DNA of 64,000 nucleotides from Variovorax beijingensis (GCF_003951285.1 NZ_RXFQ01000013.1:104127-168126); one strand, 5' to 3'; positions 33,098 to 42,649 are shown, counted from the stretch's first letter. Notes: generated from the letters alone by a model not told the origin. Numbers and translations: made by a program.

Positions 33098-34429
33098 ATG
33101 CGCACGCTCTTCGTGCCGCTGGCCGTCATGGCCTTGGCGGTGCCCCCGGTATTTTCACAACCCGCTGCCGGTTCCAACCCTTCGCCGATCCGGCACACGG
33201 CCGCGGCAATGGCGGAGCCCACGGGCCCGCTGGACCTGCGCAGCGCGCTCGCGCTCGCACTGCGCTTCAACCCGGGACTTTCGTCCGCCTCGCGCGAGCG
33301 CGAGGCCAGCGATGCGGCCGTGCTGCAGGCCGGTGCCTGGCCCAATCCGGTGTTCGACGCACAGGTGGAAGACCTGCGCCGCGGCAACCGCACCACCACG
33401 CTGCAGCTGAGCCAGCCCATCGAGCTGGGCGGCAAGCGCGCCGCCCGCGTGACGGCGGCCGAGCGCGCGCGCGACCAGGCCGCCTCGGCGCTGCTCGCGC
33501 GGCGCTCCGAACTGCGCGCATCGGTGATCACGCTGTTCTTCGAGGTGCTGGCCGCGCAGGAGCGCCTGCGCCTGGCGCAGGATTCGGTGGGACTTGCAGA
33601 GGGGGCAACACGCGCCGCCGCCAGGCGCGTGGCGGCCGGCAAGGTCTCGCCGCTGGAAGAAAGCCGAGCGCGCGTGGCCGAGGCCGGCATCCGTGTCGAG
33701 TTGCTGCAGGCCGAAGGTGCATTGCGTTCGGCGCGCCAGCAATTGGCCGCGCTCTGGGGCAATCCGAACCCGCGCTTCACGCAGGCGGACGGCGCGCTCG
33801 ACCGGCTGCCGGCTGCGGCTGCGGCTGCGGCGGATGTGGGGGGACGGCTTTCCGCGGCGCCGGTGTTGCGCCATGCGCGGCTCGAGGTCGAGCGGCGCCA
33901 GGCGCTGTCGGACCTGGAACAGGCCCGGCGCATGCCCGACGTCACGGTGTCGCTGGGCGCCAAGCGCGTGCCGGCCGATGAGGGCATGGGCAGCGGCAGC
34001 GGCCGCAACCAGGTCGTGGTGGGCTTGTCGGTGCCGCTGCCGATCTTCGACACCAACCGCGGCAATGTGGCCGAGGCACTGAGCCGCGAGGAGAAGGCAC
34101 GCGACGAGCTCGCCGCGGCCGAGCTGCAACTGGGCACCGACGTGGCGCAGGCCACCGAGCGCCTGCGCTCGGCGCGCGCCACTGCCCAGACGCTGCAGCG
34201 CGATGCACTGCCCGGCGCCGAAGCCGCCTACAAGGCCGCCGCCAGGGGCTTCGAGCTCGGCAAGTTCAGCTTTCTCGAGGCACTCGATGCGCAGCGCACG
34301 CTGTTCCAGGTGCGCAACCAGCACCTGCTTGCGGTGGCCGACGCGCACCGCACGGCCGCCGAGCTCGACCGGCTGCTCGGCACCGGTGGCGAAGAAGAAA
34401 CCCCTGATGCGGCACCCGCCGCGCGCTGA
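33098..34429 (+). CDS. czcC: CzcC outer-membrane efflux factor
   Basis: A 443-residue TolC-family outer-membrane channel of the Czc tripartite pump. A signal peptide ends near VFSQPAA. The two repeats of the outer-membrane efflux domain are visible: LALALRFNPGLSSASRERE with LELGGK-like QPIELGGKRAARV in the first half and QVVVGLSVPLPIFDTNRGN with GKFSFLEALDAQRTLFQVR in the second. Heptad-rich helical stretches lie between. First structural gene after czcI, with czcB starting 17 bases after its stop. Confidence 0.95.
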   Translation: MRTLFVPLAVMALAVPPVFSQPAAGSNPSPIRHTAAAMAEPTGPLDLRSALALALRFNPGLSSASREREASDAAVLQAGAWPNPVFDAQVEDLRRGNRTTTLQLSQPIELGGKRAARVTAAERARDQAASALLARRSELRASVITLFFEVLAAQERLRLAQDSVGLAEGATRAAARRVAAGKVSPLEESRARVAEAGIRVELLQAEGALRSARQQLAALWGNPNPRFTQADGALDRLPAAAAAAADVGGRLSAAPVLRHARLEVERRQALSDLEQARRMPDVTVSLGAKRVPADEGMGSGSGRNQVVVGLSVPLPIFDTNRGNVAEALSREEKARDELAAAELQLGTDVAQATERLRSARATAQTLQRDALPGAEAAYKAAARGFELGKFSFLEALDAQRTLFQVRNQHLLAVADAHRTAAELDRLLGTGGEEETPDAAPAAR

Positions 34430-34446
34430 CAAGGAGTGCATCAATC

Positions 34447-35754
34447 ATGAACACCGAAGAAGAACGCAAATCTTTCGCCGAGCGCGTCGGCAGGAAGCAG
34501 TGGATGGCGATCGCGGTCGTGCTGGCGGTGGGCCTCGGCGCCGGCGCGATGATCCTGCGCATCGCGCCGCCCGCGCCCGAAGCCGCCGGGCATCCGGAAG
34601 CCGAGGGCCATGCCGATGGCGAGCACCATGAGGAAGGCAGGGCCGAGGGCAAGGACGAGCACGGCCACGGTCACGGACACGGCGAAGACAAGGGCCACGC
34701 CGGCGAGGAGCACAACGAGGAAGAAGAGAAAAAGATCGCCTTCACCGACGCGCAGATCCAGGCTGCCGGCGTGGCCATCGAAAGCGCCGGCCCGGCGCGC
34801 ATCCGATCGTCGCTGCAGCTGCCCGGGGAGATCAAGTTCAACGAAGACCGCACGGCCCACGTGGTGCCGCGCGTGGCGGGTGTGGTCGAGAGCGTGCCGG
34901 CCAACCTCGGGCAGGAGGTCAAGCGCGGGCAGGTGCTGGCAGTGCTCTCGAGCCCGATGCTTTCGGAGCAGCGCAGCGAGCTTCGGTCGGCAGAGCGTCG
35001 GCTTGAGCTGGCCCGCACCACCTACCAGCGCGAGAAGAAACTCTGGGAAGAAAAGATCTCGGCCCAGCAGGACTACCTGCAGGCGCAGCAGGCGATGCAG
35101 GAGGCGCAGATCGCCGTGGCCAATGCGAACCAGAAGCTGCTGGCGCTGGGCGCCGCGCCCGCCTCGTCGGCCCTGGGACGCTACGAGCTGCGCGCGCCCT
35201 TTGACGGCATGGTGGTCGAGAAGCACATCTCGCTCGGCGAATCGGTGAAGGAAGACGCCAGCGTCTTCACGATTTCCGATCTCTCGACCGTGTGGGCCGA
35301 GATCAGCGTGGCCGCGAACAACCTGAGCCTGGTGCGCATCGGCGAGCCGGTGAGCATCCGCTCGACCGCGTTCGATCAGGCGGCCAGCGGCACGGTGTCG
35401 TACGTGGGCTCGCTGATCGGCGCGCAGACGCGCACCGCCACGGCGCGCGTCACGGTGACGAATCCGCAGCGTGTCTGGCGGCCCGGGCTGTTCGTGAATG
35501 TGGAGCTCGTTTCGTCGGAGGCCGAGGCCGCGGTGACGGTTTCGGCCGACGCGGTGCAAACGGTGGAGGACAAGCCCACTGTCTTCCTCAAGGTGCCCGG
35601 CGGCTTCATGCCGCAGCAGGTGCGGACCGGCCGCAGCGACGGCCGGCGCATCGAAGTGTTGAGCGGCCTGGAGTCCGGCACGGCCTATGCCGCGAGCGGC
35701 AGCTTCGTCGTGAAGTCGCAGCAGGGCAAGAGCTCTGCCACGCACACCCACTGA
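34447..35754 (+). CDS. czcB: CzcB periplasmic adaptor
   Basis: A 435-residue membrane-fusion protein joining CzcA and CzcC. One N-terminal membrane anchor (MAIAVVLAVGLGAGAMIL) is followed by an extended His/Glu/Asp-rich segment at about residues 45-95 containing DEHGHGHGHGEDKGH, a likely metal-binding region as in CzcB. Lipoyl halves (VVPRVAGVVESVPANLGQEV and YELRAPFDGMVVEKHISLGE) enclose a coiled-coil hairpin. The C-terminal beta-barrel and membrane-proximal domains are complete. It lies between czcC and czcA, 9 bases before the latter. Confidence 0.95.
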   Translation: MNTEEERKSFAERVGRKQWMAIAVVLAVGLGAGAMILRIAPPAPEAAGHPEAEGHADGEHHEEGRAEGKDEHGHGHGHGEDKGHAGEEHNEEEEKKIAFTDAQIQAAGVAIESAGPARIRSSLQLPGEIKFNEDRTAHVVPRVAGVVESVPANLGQEVKRGQVLAVLSSPMLSEQRSELRSAERRLELARTTYQREKKLWEEKISAQQDYLQAQQAMQEAQIAVANANQKLLALGAAPASSALGRYELRAPFDGMVVEKHISLGESVKEDASVFTISDLSTVWAEISVAANNLSLVRIGEPVSIRSTAFDQAASGTVSYVGSLIGAQTRTATARVTVTNPQRVWRPGLFVNVELVSSEAEAAVTVSADAVQTVEDKPTVFLKVPGGFMPQQVRTGRSDGRRIEVLSGLESGTAYAASGSFVVKSQQGKSSATHTH

Positions 35755-35763
35755 GGACGCCGC

Positions 35764-38700
35764 ATGTTCGAACGAGTCATCCGGTTTTCCATCGAGCAAC
35801 GCTGGCTGGTGCTGCTGGCCGTGCTGGGCATGGCGGCGCTCGGCGTCTTCAGCTACCAGAAGCTGCCGATCGACGCGGTGCCCGACATCACCAACGTGCA
35901 GGTGCAGATCAACACGGCTGCGCCCGGCTACTCGCCGCTCGAGGCCGAGCAGCGCGTGACCTATCCCATCGAGACGGTGATGGCCGGTCTGCCGGGCCTG
36001 CAGCAGACCCGGTCGCTGTCGCGCTACGGTCTCTCGCAGGTGACGGTGATCTTCGAGGACGGCACCGACATCTACTTTGCGCGGCAGCTCGTGAACGAGC
36101 GCATCCAGTCGGCGCGAGAGAGCATGCCGGACGGCATCTCGCCGGTGATCGGGCCGATATCGACCGGGCTCGGCGAAATCTATCTCTGGACCGTGGAGGC
36201 CGAGGAGGGTGCGAAGAGGGCCGACGGCAAGCCCTACACGCCCACCGACCTGCGCGAGATTCAGGACTGGATCATCAAGCCGCAGCTGCGCAATGTGAAG
36301 GGCGTGACCGAGATCAACTCCATCGGCGGCCATGCCAAGGAGTTCCAGATCGCGCCCGACCCCGCCAAGCTGCTGGCGCACGGCCTCTCAATGGCCGACC
36401 TGGTCAGCGCACTGGAGCGCAACAACGCCAACGTGGGCGCGGGCTACATCGAGAAGCGCGGCGAGCAGTACCTGATCCGCGCGCCGGGGCAGGTGAAGTC
36501 GGTGGAGGACATCGGCAACGTGATCCTCGCGAATTCCAGCGCCAGCGCGGGCGGCGTACCGCTGCGCGTGCGCGACGTGGCCGAGGTCGGCATCGGCCAG
36601 GAGCTGCGCACCGGCGCCGCCACCGACAACGGCCGCGAGGTGGTGCTGGGCACGGTGTTCATGCTGATCGGCGAGAACAGCCGGACCGTCTCGCAGGCGG
36701 TCGACAGGAAGATGCAGCAGATCAACCGCACGCTGCCCGCGGGCGTGAAGGCCGTGACCGTGTACGACCGCACGGTGCTGGTCGACAAGGCCATTGCCAC
36801 GGTGAAGAAGAACCTGTTCGAGGGCGCGGTGCTGGTGATTGCGGTGCTGTTCCTGTTCCTCGGCAACATGCGCGCGGCGCTGATCACCGCGCTGGTGATT
36901 CCGCTGTCGATGCTCTTCACCTTCACCGGCATGGTGAACCAGAAGGTCAGCGCCAACCTCATGAGCCTGGGCGCGCTGGACTTCGGCATCATCATCGACG
37001 GCGCGGTGGTGATCGTGGAGAACTGCGTGCGGCGCCTCGCGCATGCGCAGGCCAGGCATGGGCGGGCACTGACGCGCAGCGAGCGCTTCCACGAGGTGTT
37101 CGCGGCCTCGCAGGAGGCGCGGCGGCCGCTGCTGTTCGGCCAACTCATCATCATGATCGTGTACCTGCCGATCTTTGCGCTCGCGGGCGTGGAGGGCAAG
37201 CTGTTCCACCCGATGGCCTTCACGGTGGTGCTCGCGCTGCTGGGCGCGATGATCCTGTCGATCACCTTCATTCCCGCGGCCGTGGCGCTCTTCATCGGCC
37301 ACAAGGTGAGCGAGAAGGAGAACCGCCTGATGCAGTGGGCCCGGCGCGGCTACGAGCCGCTGCTGGCGCGCGCGATGGCGGCCAGGCCGCTGGTCATCAC
37401 TACGGCGGTGGTGGCGGTGCTGCTCTCGGGCCTGCTGGCGACGCGCCTGGGCACGGAGTTCGTGCCGAGCCTCGGCGAAGGCGACTTCGCACTGCAGGCG
37501 CTGCGCATTCCGGGCACCAGCCTCACGCAGTCGGTCGAGATGCAAAAGCAGATCGAACGCACGCTGACGGCGAAGTTTCCGGAGATCGAGCGCGTGTTCG
37601 CGCGCACCGGCACGGCCGAGATCGCGTCGGACCCGATGCCGCCGAACATTTCCGACGGCTACATCATGCTCAAGCCGGAGAGCGGGTGGCCCGAGCCGCG
37701 GCGCACGCGCGACGAACTGCTGGCCGCCGTGCGGGAAGAGGTCGAGAAGCTGCCGGGCAACAACTACGAGTTCTCGCAGCCGATCCAGCTGCGCTTCAAC
37801 GAACTGATCTCGGGCGTGCGCAGCGACGTGGCCGTGAAGATCTTCGGCGACGACATGGAGGTGCTGAACAGGACCGCGGCCGAGGTGTCTGGAACGCTGA
37901 GCAGGATCTCCGGCGCCGCCGAAGTGAAGGTCGAGCAGACCACGGGGTTGCCGATGCTCACGGTGAACATCGACCGCAGCAAGACGGCGCGCTACGGCCT
38001 CAACGTGGGCGACGTGCAGGACGCGGTCTCCATCGCGGTGGGCGGGCGCGAGGCGGGCGCGCTGTTCGACGGCGACCGGCGCTTCGGCATCATCGTGCGG
38101 CTGCCCGAGAACCTGCGCACCGACCTGGAGGCGATCAAGCGCCTGCCGTTGGCGCTGCCCGTGGGCGCGGGCGCGCAGGCCCAGCAGCGCACCAGCTTCA
38201 TTCCGCTCGGCGAAGTCGCCACGCTGGAGCTGGCGCCGGGCCCGAACCAGGTGAGCCGCGAAGACGGCAAGCGCCGCATCGTGGTGAGCGCCAACGTGCG
38301 CGGGCGCGACCTCGGCTCCTTCGTGGCCGAGGCCGAGGAAGCGATGCGCAAGGTGCGCATTCCGCCGGGCTACTGGACGGCCTGGGGCGGCCAGTACGAG
38401 AACCTGGCGTCGGCCGCCGAGCGGCTGCAGGTGGTGGTGCCGGTGTCGCTGCTGCTGGTGTTCACGCTGCTGTTCGCGATGTTCGGCAACCTGAAGGACG
38501 GACTGCTGGTGTTCACCGGCATTCCGTTCGCGCTCACGGGCGGCATCGTCGCGCTGTGGCTGCGCGGCATTCCGCTGTCGATCTCGGCTGCGGTGGGTTT
38601 CATCGCGCTGTCGGGCGTGGCGGTGCTCAACGGGCTGGTGATGATCTCGTTCATCCGCAACCTGCGCGAGGGCGGGCTGCCGCTCGACGCGGCGATCCGC

Positions 38701-38988
38701 GAAGGCGCGCTCACCCGGCTGCGGCCGGTGCTGATGACCGCGCTGGTCGCGTCGCTGGGCTTCGTGCCGATGGCCATCGCCACCGGCACCGGCGCCGAGG
38801 TGCAGCGGCCGCTGGCCACGGTGGTGATCGGCGGCATCCTGTCATCGACCGTGCTGACGCTGCTGGTGCTGCCGCTGCTCTATCGCATCGCGCACCGGCG
38901 TGAGGAGCACGAAGAGAAGGAGGACGCGCGCGGGCAGAGCGATGGTGCACCGTGCGATCCTGCGCACGGAGAGGTCCGTGGCACGTGA
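35764..38988 (+). CDS. czcA: CzcA heavy-metal RND efflux pump
   Basis: A 1074-residue proton-driven inner-membrane pump of the heavy-metal RND family, working as a trimer with CzcB and CzcC to move Zn, Co and Cd out across both membranes. The fourth-helix signature DFGIIIDGAVVIVE has D406, D412 and E419, the pattern (D402/D408/E415 in the known CzcA) of the Zn/Co/Cd class rather than the Cu/Ag class. N-terminal SIEQRWLVLLAVLGMAAL and the two large periplasmic loops are complete. The C-terminal tail (HRREEHEEKEDARG) is charged. A strong hairpin follows 15 bases after the stop. Confidence 0.97.
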   Translation: MFERVIRFSIEQRWLVLLAVLGMAALGVFSYQKLPIDAVPDITNVQVQINTAAPGYSPLEAEQRVTYPIETVMAGLPGLQQTRSLSRYGLSQVTVIFEDGTDIYFARQLVNERIQSARESMPDGISPVIGPISTGLGEIYLWTVEAEEGAKRADGKPYTPTDLREIQDWIIKPQLRNVKGVTEINSIGGHAKEFQIAPDPAKLLAHGLSMADLVSALERNNANVGAGYIEKRGEQYLIRAPGQVKSVEDIGNVILANSSASAGGVPLRVRDVAEVGIGQELRTGAATDNGREVVLGTVFMLIGENSRTVSQAVDRKMQQINRTLPAGVKAVTVYDRTVLVDKAIATVKKNLFEGAVLVIAVLFLFLGNMRAALITALVIPLSMLFTFTGMVNQKVSANLMSLGALDFGIIIDGAVVIVENCVRRLAHAQARHGRALTRSERFHEVFAASQEARRPLLFGQLIIMIVYLPIFALAGVEGKLFHPMAFTVVLALLGAMILSITFIPAAVALFIGHKVSEKENRLMQWARRGYEPLLARAMAARPLVITTAVVAVLLSGLLATRLGTEFVPSLGEGDFALQALRIPGTSLTQSVEMQKQIERTLTAKFPEIERVFARTGTAEIASDPMPPNISDGYIMLKPESGWPEPRRTRDELLAAVREEVEKLPGNNYEFSQPIQLRFNELISGVRSDVAVKIFGDDMEVLNRTAAEVSGTLSRISGAAEVKVEQTTGLPMLTVNIDRSKTARYGLNVGDVQDAVSIAVGGREAGALFDGDRRFGIIVRLPENLRTDLEAIKRLPLALPVGAGAQAQQRTSFIPLGEVATLELAPGPNQVSREDGKRRIVVSANVRGRDLGSFVAEAEEAMRKVRIPPGYWTAWGGQYENLASAAERLQVVVPVSLLLVFTLLFAMFGNLKDGLLVFTGIPFALTGGIVALWLRGIPLSISAAVGFIALSGVAVLNGLVMISFIRNLREGGLPLDAAIREGALTRLRPVLMTALVASLGFVPMAIATGTGAEVQRPLATVVIGGILSSTVLTLLVLPLLYRIAHRREEHEEKEDARGQSDGAPCDPAHGEVRGT

Positions 38989-39002
38989 ATCAGCCCACAC
39001 GG

Positions 39003-39030
39003 CCGGCGCAGCGAGAAGGCGCTGCGCCGG
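39003..39030 (+). terminator. Strong hairpin after czcA
   Basis: CCGGCGCAGCG (39003-39013) and CGCTGCGCCGG (39020-39030) form a perfect 11-base stem with the loop AGAAGG, 15 bases after the czcA stop. It is followed by GCTTT only, so it is a weak intrinsic terminator or an mRNA 3'-end stabiliser. Confidence 0.6.
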
Positions 39031-39091
39031 GCTTTGCGGGCTGGCCGGTTCCAAGTAGTTTTCGCCCCCGGTGTCACAAACCATCCCCACC

Positions 39092-39116
39092 GGACGTCTT
39101 GCTTGCAAGGACGTCC
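39092..39116. promoter_or_regulatory. Inverted repeat upstream of the NmrA-like gene
   Basis: GGACGTC (39092-39098) and GACGTCC (39110-39116) are perfect 7-base arms 11 bases apart, 44 bases before the start of the gene at 39160. It suits an operator for a dimeric regulator. No regulator gene is adjacent. Confidence 0.5.
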
Positions 39117-39159
39117 ACGGGGGGCGTTCTCTGGACTGCCTTTTCACAAGGAATCGACC

Positions 39160-39912
39160 ATGAAGATCGTCATCATCGGGGGCTCCGGCCTCATCGGCTC
39201 CAAGCTCGCCGCACGGCTGCGCCACACCGGCCACGAAGTCGTTGCCGCCTCGCCCTCCACGGGCGTCAACACGCTCACGGGCGAAGGGCTGAAGGAGGCC
39301 CTGGCGGGCGCACAGGTTGTCGTCGACGTGGCGAACTCGCCGTCGTTCGAGGACGAGGCCGTGCTGCGCTTCTTCGAGACCTCGGGCCGCAACCTGCTCG
39401 CGGCCGAGGCCGAAGCCGGCGTGGCCCACCACATCGCGCTCTCGGTCGTCGGCACCGACCGGCTGCTCGCCAGCGGCTATTTCCGCGCCAAGCAGGCCCA
39501 GGAAGACCTGATCGGGGCCGCGTCCGTGCCTTACACGATCGTGCAGGCGACGCAGTTCTTCGAGTTCCTGGCCGGCATTGCCAACGCGGGCGCCGCGGGC
39601 AGCGAGATTCGCCTGTCGCACGCTCTGGTGCAGCCGATTGCGGCGGAAGACGTCGCCGCCGCGCTGGCTGACATCGTGAACGAGCCGCCGGCCGGTGGGC
39701 GCGTGGAGATCGCAGGCCCCGAGGCCGTGCCGCTCGACGACCTGGTGCGCCGTTTTCTCGCTGCGACGGGCGATGCCCGGCAGGTCGTTGCCGATGCCGA
39801 GGCGGCTTACTTCGGCGTGCGCCTCGACGACCGCTCGCTCACGCCGGCTGCCGGCGCGCGCCTCGCGCCGACCGGCTTCGAGGCCTGGCTCCGGCAGCGC
39901 CCGAAGGCCTGA
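39160..39912 (+). CDS. NmrA-like NAD(P)-binding protein (atypical SDR)
   Basis: A 250-residue Rossmann-fold protein. The N-terminal IVIIGGSGLIGSKLA holds the nucleotide loop GGSGLIG (residues 7-13), and the middle FFETSGRNLLAAEAEAGVAH with HHIALSVVGTDRLL fits the NmrA/atypical SDR class; the catalytic YxxxK is not evident (GYFRAKQAQEDL is the nearest match). It may be a redox sensor or an NADPH-dependent reductase. The ATG at 39160 follows AAGGA. It stands alone between the czc operon and convergent mogA, with its own operator-like palindrome. Confidence 0.85.
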   Translation: MKIVIIGGSGLIGSKLAARLRHTGHEVVAASPSTGVNTLTGEGLKEALAGAQVVVDVANSPSFEDEAVLRFFETSGRNLLAAEAEAGVAHHIALSVVGTDRLLASGYFRAKQAQEDLIGAASVPYTIVQATQFFEFLAGIANAGAAGSEIRLSHALVQPIAAEDVAAALADIVNEPPAGGRVEIAGPEAVPLDDLVRRFLAATGDARQVVADAEAAYFGVRLDDRSLTPAAGARLAPTGFEAWLRQRPKA

Positions 39913-39929
39913 TCCCGCTGGCTCGCCGC

Positions 39930-40520
39930 CTAGCGCGGCGGCCGGATGGCCGACTTCGGCCGGAACGCCTTGCAGACCGTGTCGTCGGTTTCCAGGTACG
40001 GCCCGCCGATCAGGTCGATGCAGTAGGGCACCGCCGCGAAGATGCCGGGCACGACCTGCACGCCTTCGGTGTCCTTGAGCCCCTCGAGCGTTTCCGCGAT
40101 CGACTTCGGCTGCCCCGGCAGGTTGATGATCAGGCTCTTGTCGCGGATCACCGCCACCTGGCGCGACAGGATCGCAGTGGGCACGAAGCGCAGGCTGATC
40201 TGGCGCATCTGCTCGCCGAAGCCGGGCATTTCCTTGTGGGCCACGGCCAGGGTGGCCTCGGGCGTCACGTCGCGCAGGGCCGGGCCGGTGCCGCCGGTGG
40301 TCAGCACCAGCGAGCAGCCGGCGTTCACCAGTTCGATCAGCGTGGCGCTGATCAGGGCCGCTTCGTCGGGAATCAGCCGGGCCTCGAAATCGATCGGGTT
40401 CTTCAGCGCGCGGCCGAGCCATTGCTGCAGCGAAGGCAGGCCCTTGTCTTCATAAGTGCCGCTGGAGGCGCGGTCGCTGATGGAGACGATGCCGATGCGG
40501 ACGGGGTCGGGTGCGCTCAT
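39930..40520 (-). CDS. mogA: Molybdopterin adenylyltransferase MogA
   Basis: A 196-residue enzyme that adenylates molybdopterin before molybdate insertion. The MoCF motifs IGIVSISDRASSGTYEDKG, TTGGTGP (residues 74-80) and VTPEATLAV, and IINLPGQPKSIAE are all present. It would serve the nitrate reductase at the far end of the window. Its ATG overlaps the stop of yjgA (ATGA), so the pair is translationally coupled. It converges on the NmrA-like gene with 17 bases between. Confidence 0.95.
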   Translation of the reverse strand: MSAPDPVRIGIVSISDRASSGTYEDKGLPSLQQWLGRALKNPIDFEARLIPDEAALISATLIELVNAGCSLVLTTGGTGPALRDVTPEATLAVAHKEMPGFGEQMRQISLRFVPTAILSRQVAVIRDKSLIINLPGQPKSIAETLEGLKDTEGVQVVPGIFAAVPYCIDLIGGPYLETDDTVCKAFRPKSAIRPPR

Positions 40521-41173
40521 GCGTCCTCTTCCCGGTCTTGCGCGGCCGCCGCCGCCGCATGGTCCGCACCGCCGTGCACCGCGAGCTGCGCGCGCACCAG
40601 CTGAAAGATCTCGCGGTAGGCCTTGCCCTGGCGCGGCGCCTCGCCGGGGGGGCCGGCCTTCATGTCCTTGCGGGCCTGGCGCACCAGGGCGCGCAGCTGC
40701 TGCGAATCGGTGGCGGGGTGGGTTTCGATCCAGCCGCCCAGCGCATCGTCGTCGGCAATCAGCCGGTCGCGCCAACGTTCGGCCTCGTGCAGCGCGGCGG
40801 TTTCGGCTGCGGGCACGCTGTTCTGCTCGGCGAGGGCGAGCCTCACGGCTTCGAGTACTTCGGGTTCGAGCTTGCGCATCAGCTTGCCGATGAACTGCAT
40901 CTGTCGCCGCTTGCCCTCGAAATTGGTGATGCGCTTGGCCTCGGCGACGGCGTCGACCAGTTTTTCGCCCAGCGGGAGCGCATCGAACAGGCCGGCGCGC
41001 AGGCCGAGCAGCTCGGTGCCGAGCTTTTGCAGTTCATCGCTTTCGCGCTTGAGATCGGTGCGGCTGGCTTCGTCGGTGCCCTTGAGCTCGCGCTTGAGCT
41101 CCAGGTCGAGCTCGCTGCCTTCGGCAACGAACTGGCCACGGACGAAATAGCCTTTTTTGGGTTTGCGGGACAT
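40517..41173 (-). CDS. yjgA: Ribosome-associated protein YjgA (DarP, DUF615)
   Basis: A 218-residue basic helical protein of the YjgA/DarP family, which binds late 50S ribosomal precursors. Typical segments are SRKPKKGYFVRGQFVAEGSE, ALPLGEKLVDAVAEAKRI and RRQMQFIGKLMRKLE. A Gln/Ala-rich end (HAAAAAAQDREEDA) closes the chain. It precedes mogA in a two-gene operon with overlapping codons and is divergent from pmbA, an arrangement widely kept in betaproteobacteria. Confidence 0.93.
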   Translation of the reverse strand: MSRKPKKGYFVRGQFVAEGSELDLELKRELKGTDEASRTDLKRESDELQKLGTELLGLRAGLFDALPLGEKLVDAVAEAKRITNFEGKRRQMQFIGKLMRKLEPEVLEAVRLALAEQNSVPAAETAALHEAERWRDRLIADDDALGGWIETHPATDSQQLRALVRQARKDMKAGPPGEAPRQGKAYREIFQLVRAQLAVHGGADHAAAAAAQDREEDA

Positions 41174-41278
41174 GGGGTGGATTCTGGGCCGCACCGTGCG
41201 GCGTTGCAACGCGTGCAATGCGCAACGGGAAGCCGGGGCAAAACGGGATATGGGGGGCGCAAGTATCATAGCCACCAC

Positions 41279-42649
41279 ATGACGACATCTTCCTCGCGCG
41301 CCGATTCCGGCTTCGCCTACAGCCGCTCCTTCTTCGAAAACCTGGTCGACACGGCCCTGGCCCGCGCCAAAAAGCTCGGTGCCACCGATGCCGGCGCCGA
41401 GGCCTCCGAGGGCTGCGGCCTGAGCGTCTCGGTCCGCAAGGGCGAGCTCGAGAACGTGGAGCGCAACCGCGACAAGTCGCTGGGTATCACGGTCTACGTG
41501 GGCCACCGCCGCGGCAACGCCAGCACCTCCGACTTCTCCGAGGCCGCCATCGCCCAGACCGTGCAGGCGGCCTACGACATTGCCCGCTTCACCGCCGAAG
41601 ACCCGGTCAGCGGCCTTCCCGACGAGGAAGACATTGCCAAGGAGCACCCCGAGCTCGACCTGTTCCATCCCTGGAGCGTGACCAGCGAGCAAGCGGCCAA
41701 GCTCGCGCTCGAATGCGAAGAGGCGGCGCTTTCGACCGACAAGCGCATCACCAACAGCGAAGGCGCGGGCGTCTCGGCCCAGCAGAGCCACTTCTTCAGC
41801 GCCCACACCCACGGTTTCCGCGGCGGCTACGCCAGCTCGCGGCATTCGATGTCGGTTGCGCCCATCGCCGGCAAGGGCGACGACATGCAGCGCGACTCCT
41901 GGTACAGCTCCATGCGATCGGCCGACGAGCTGGCCAGCCCGCAGGCGGTGGGTCGCTATGCCGCCGAACGGGCGCTGAGCCGGCTCAAGTCGCGCAAGAT
42001 CAAGACCACCGAATGCCCGGTGCTGTTCGAGTCGCCGCTGGCCGTGGGCCTCCTGGGCGGGCTGGTGCAGGCCGTGAGCGGCGGGGCGCTGTACCGCAAG
42101 AGCACTTTCCTGCTCGATTCGCTCGGCAAGCCGGTGCTGCCCAGGCACGTCGACGTGGCCGAAGACCCGCACATCCTGCGTGGCAAGGGCAGCTCGCCCT
42201 TCGACGACGAAGGCGTGGTGACCCGTGCGCGCAAGGTGGTGGACGCCGGCCGGCTCGAAGGCTACTTCCTGTCGACCTATTCCGCGCGCAAGCTCGGCAT
42301 GAAGACCACCGGCAACGCCGGCGGCTCGCACAACCTGATCCTGAGTTCGCGCCTCACCAAGCCCGGCGACGACCTCGACGCCATGCTCGCCAAGCTCGGC
42401 ACCGGCCTCTTCGTGATCGAGCTGATGGGCCAGGGCGTGAACTACGTGACCGGCGACTACTCGCGCGGCGCGAGCGGCTTCTGGGTCGAGAAGGGCCGCA
42501 TCGCCTTCCCGGTGCACGAGATCACCATTGCCGGCAACCTCAAGGACATGCTGATGGGCATCGAGGCCATCGGCGCCGACGCCTACACCTTCGGCGCCAA
42601 GACCACGGGCTCGGTGCTGGTCAACCGCATGAAGGTGGCCGGCAGCTGA
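41279..42649 (+). CDS. pmbA: Metalloprotease PmbA (TldE)
   Basis: A 456-residue member of the TldD/TldE family, the non-catalytic partner of the TldD zinc protease in microcin maturation and CcdA turnover. Family segments include GLSVSVRKGELENVERNRDK, IAGKGDDMQRDSWYSS and TTGNAGGSHNLIL, with the C-terminal GQGVNYVTGDYSRGASGFWV and NLKDMLMGIEAIG. TldE lacks the HExxxH zinc motif; none is seen here. Divergent from yjgA across 105 bases. Confidence 0.95.
   Translation: MTTSSSRADSGFAYSRSFFENLVDTALARAKKLGATDAGAEASEGCGLSVSVRKGELENVERNRDKSLGITVYVGHRRGNASTSDFSEAAIAQTVQAAYDIARFTAEDPVSGLPDEEDIAKEHPELDLFHPWSVTSEQAAKLALECEEAALSTDKRITNSEGAGVSAQQSHFFSAHTHGFRGGYASSRHSMSVAPIAGKGDDMQRDSWYSSMRSADELASPQAVGRYAAERALSRLKSRKIKTTECPVLFESPLAVGLLGGLVQAVSGGALYRKSTFLLDSLGKPVLPRHVDVAEDPHILRGKGSSPFDDEGVVTRARKVVDAGRLEGYFLSTYSARKLGMKTTGNAGGSHNLILSSRLTKPGDDLDAMLAKLGTGLFVIELMGQGVNYVTGDYSRGASGFWVEKGRIAFPVHEITIAGNLKDMLMGIEAIGADAYTFGAKTTGSVLVNRMKVAGS

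Noticed and set aside
34600..34740. Repetitive CACGG/GACAC tract that might be a DNA repeat
   Set aside because: It is the coding sequence of the His/Glu-rich metal-binding segment of CzcB in frame.
35292..38903. A 1203-codon plus-strand open frame overlapping czcB and czcA
   Set aside because: Low-complexity Arg/Ala/Gly composition without domains; shadow of czcA in another frame.
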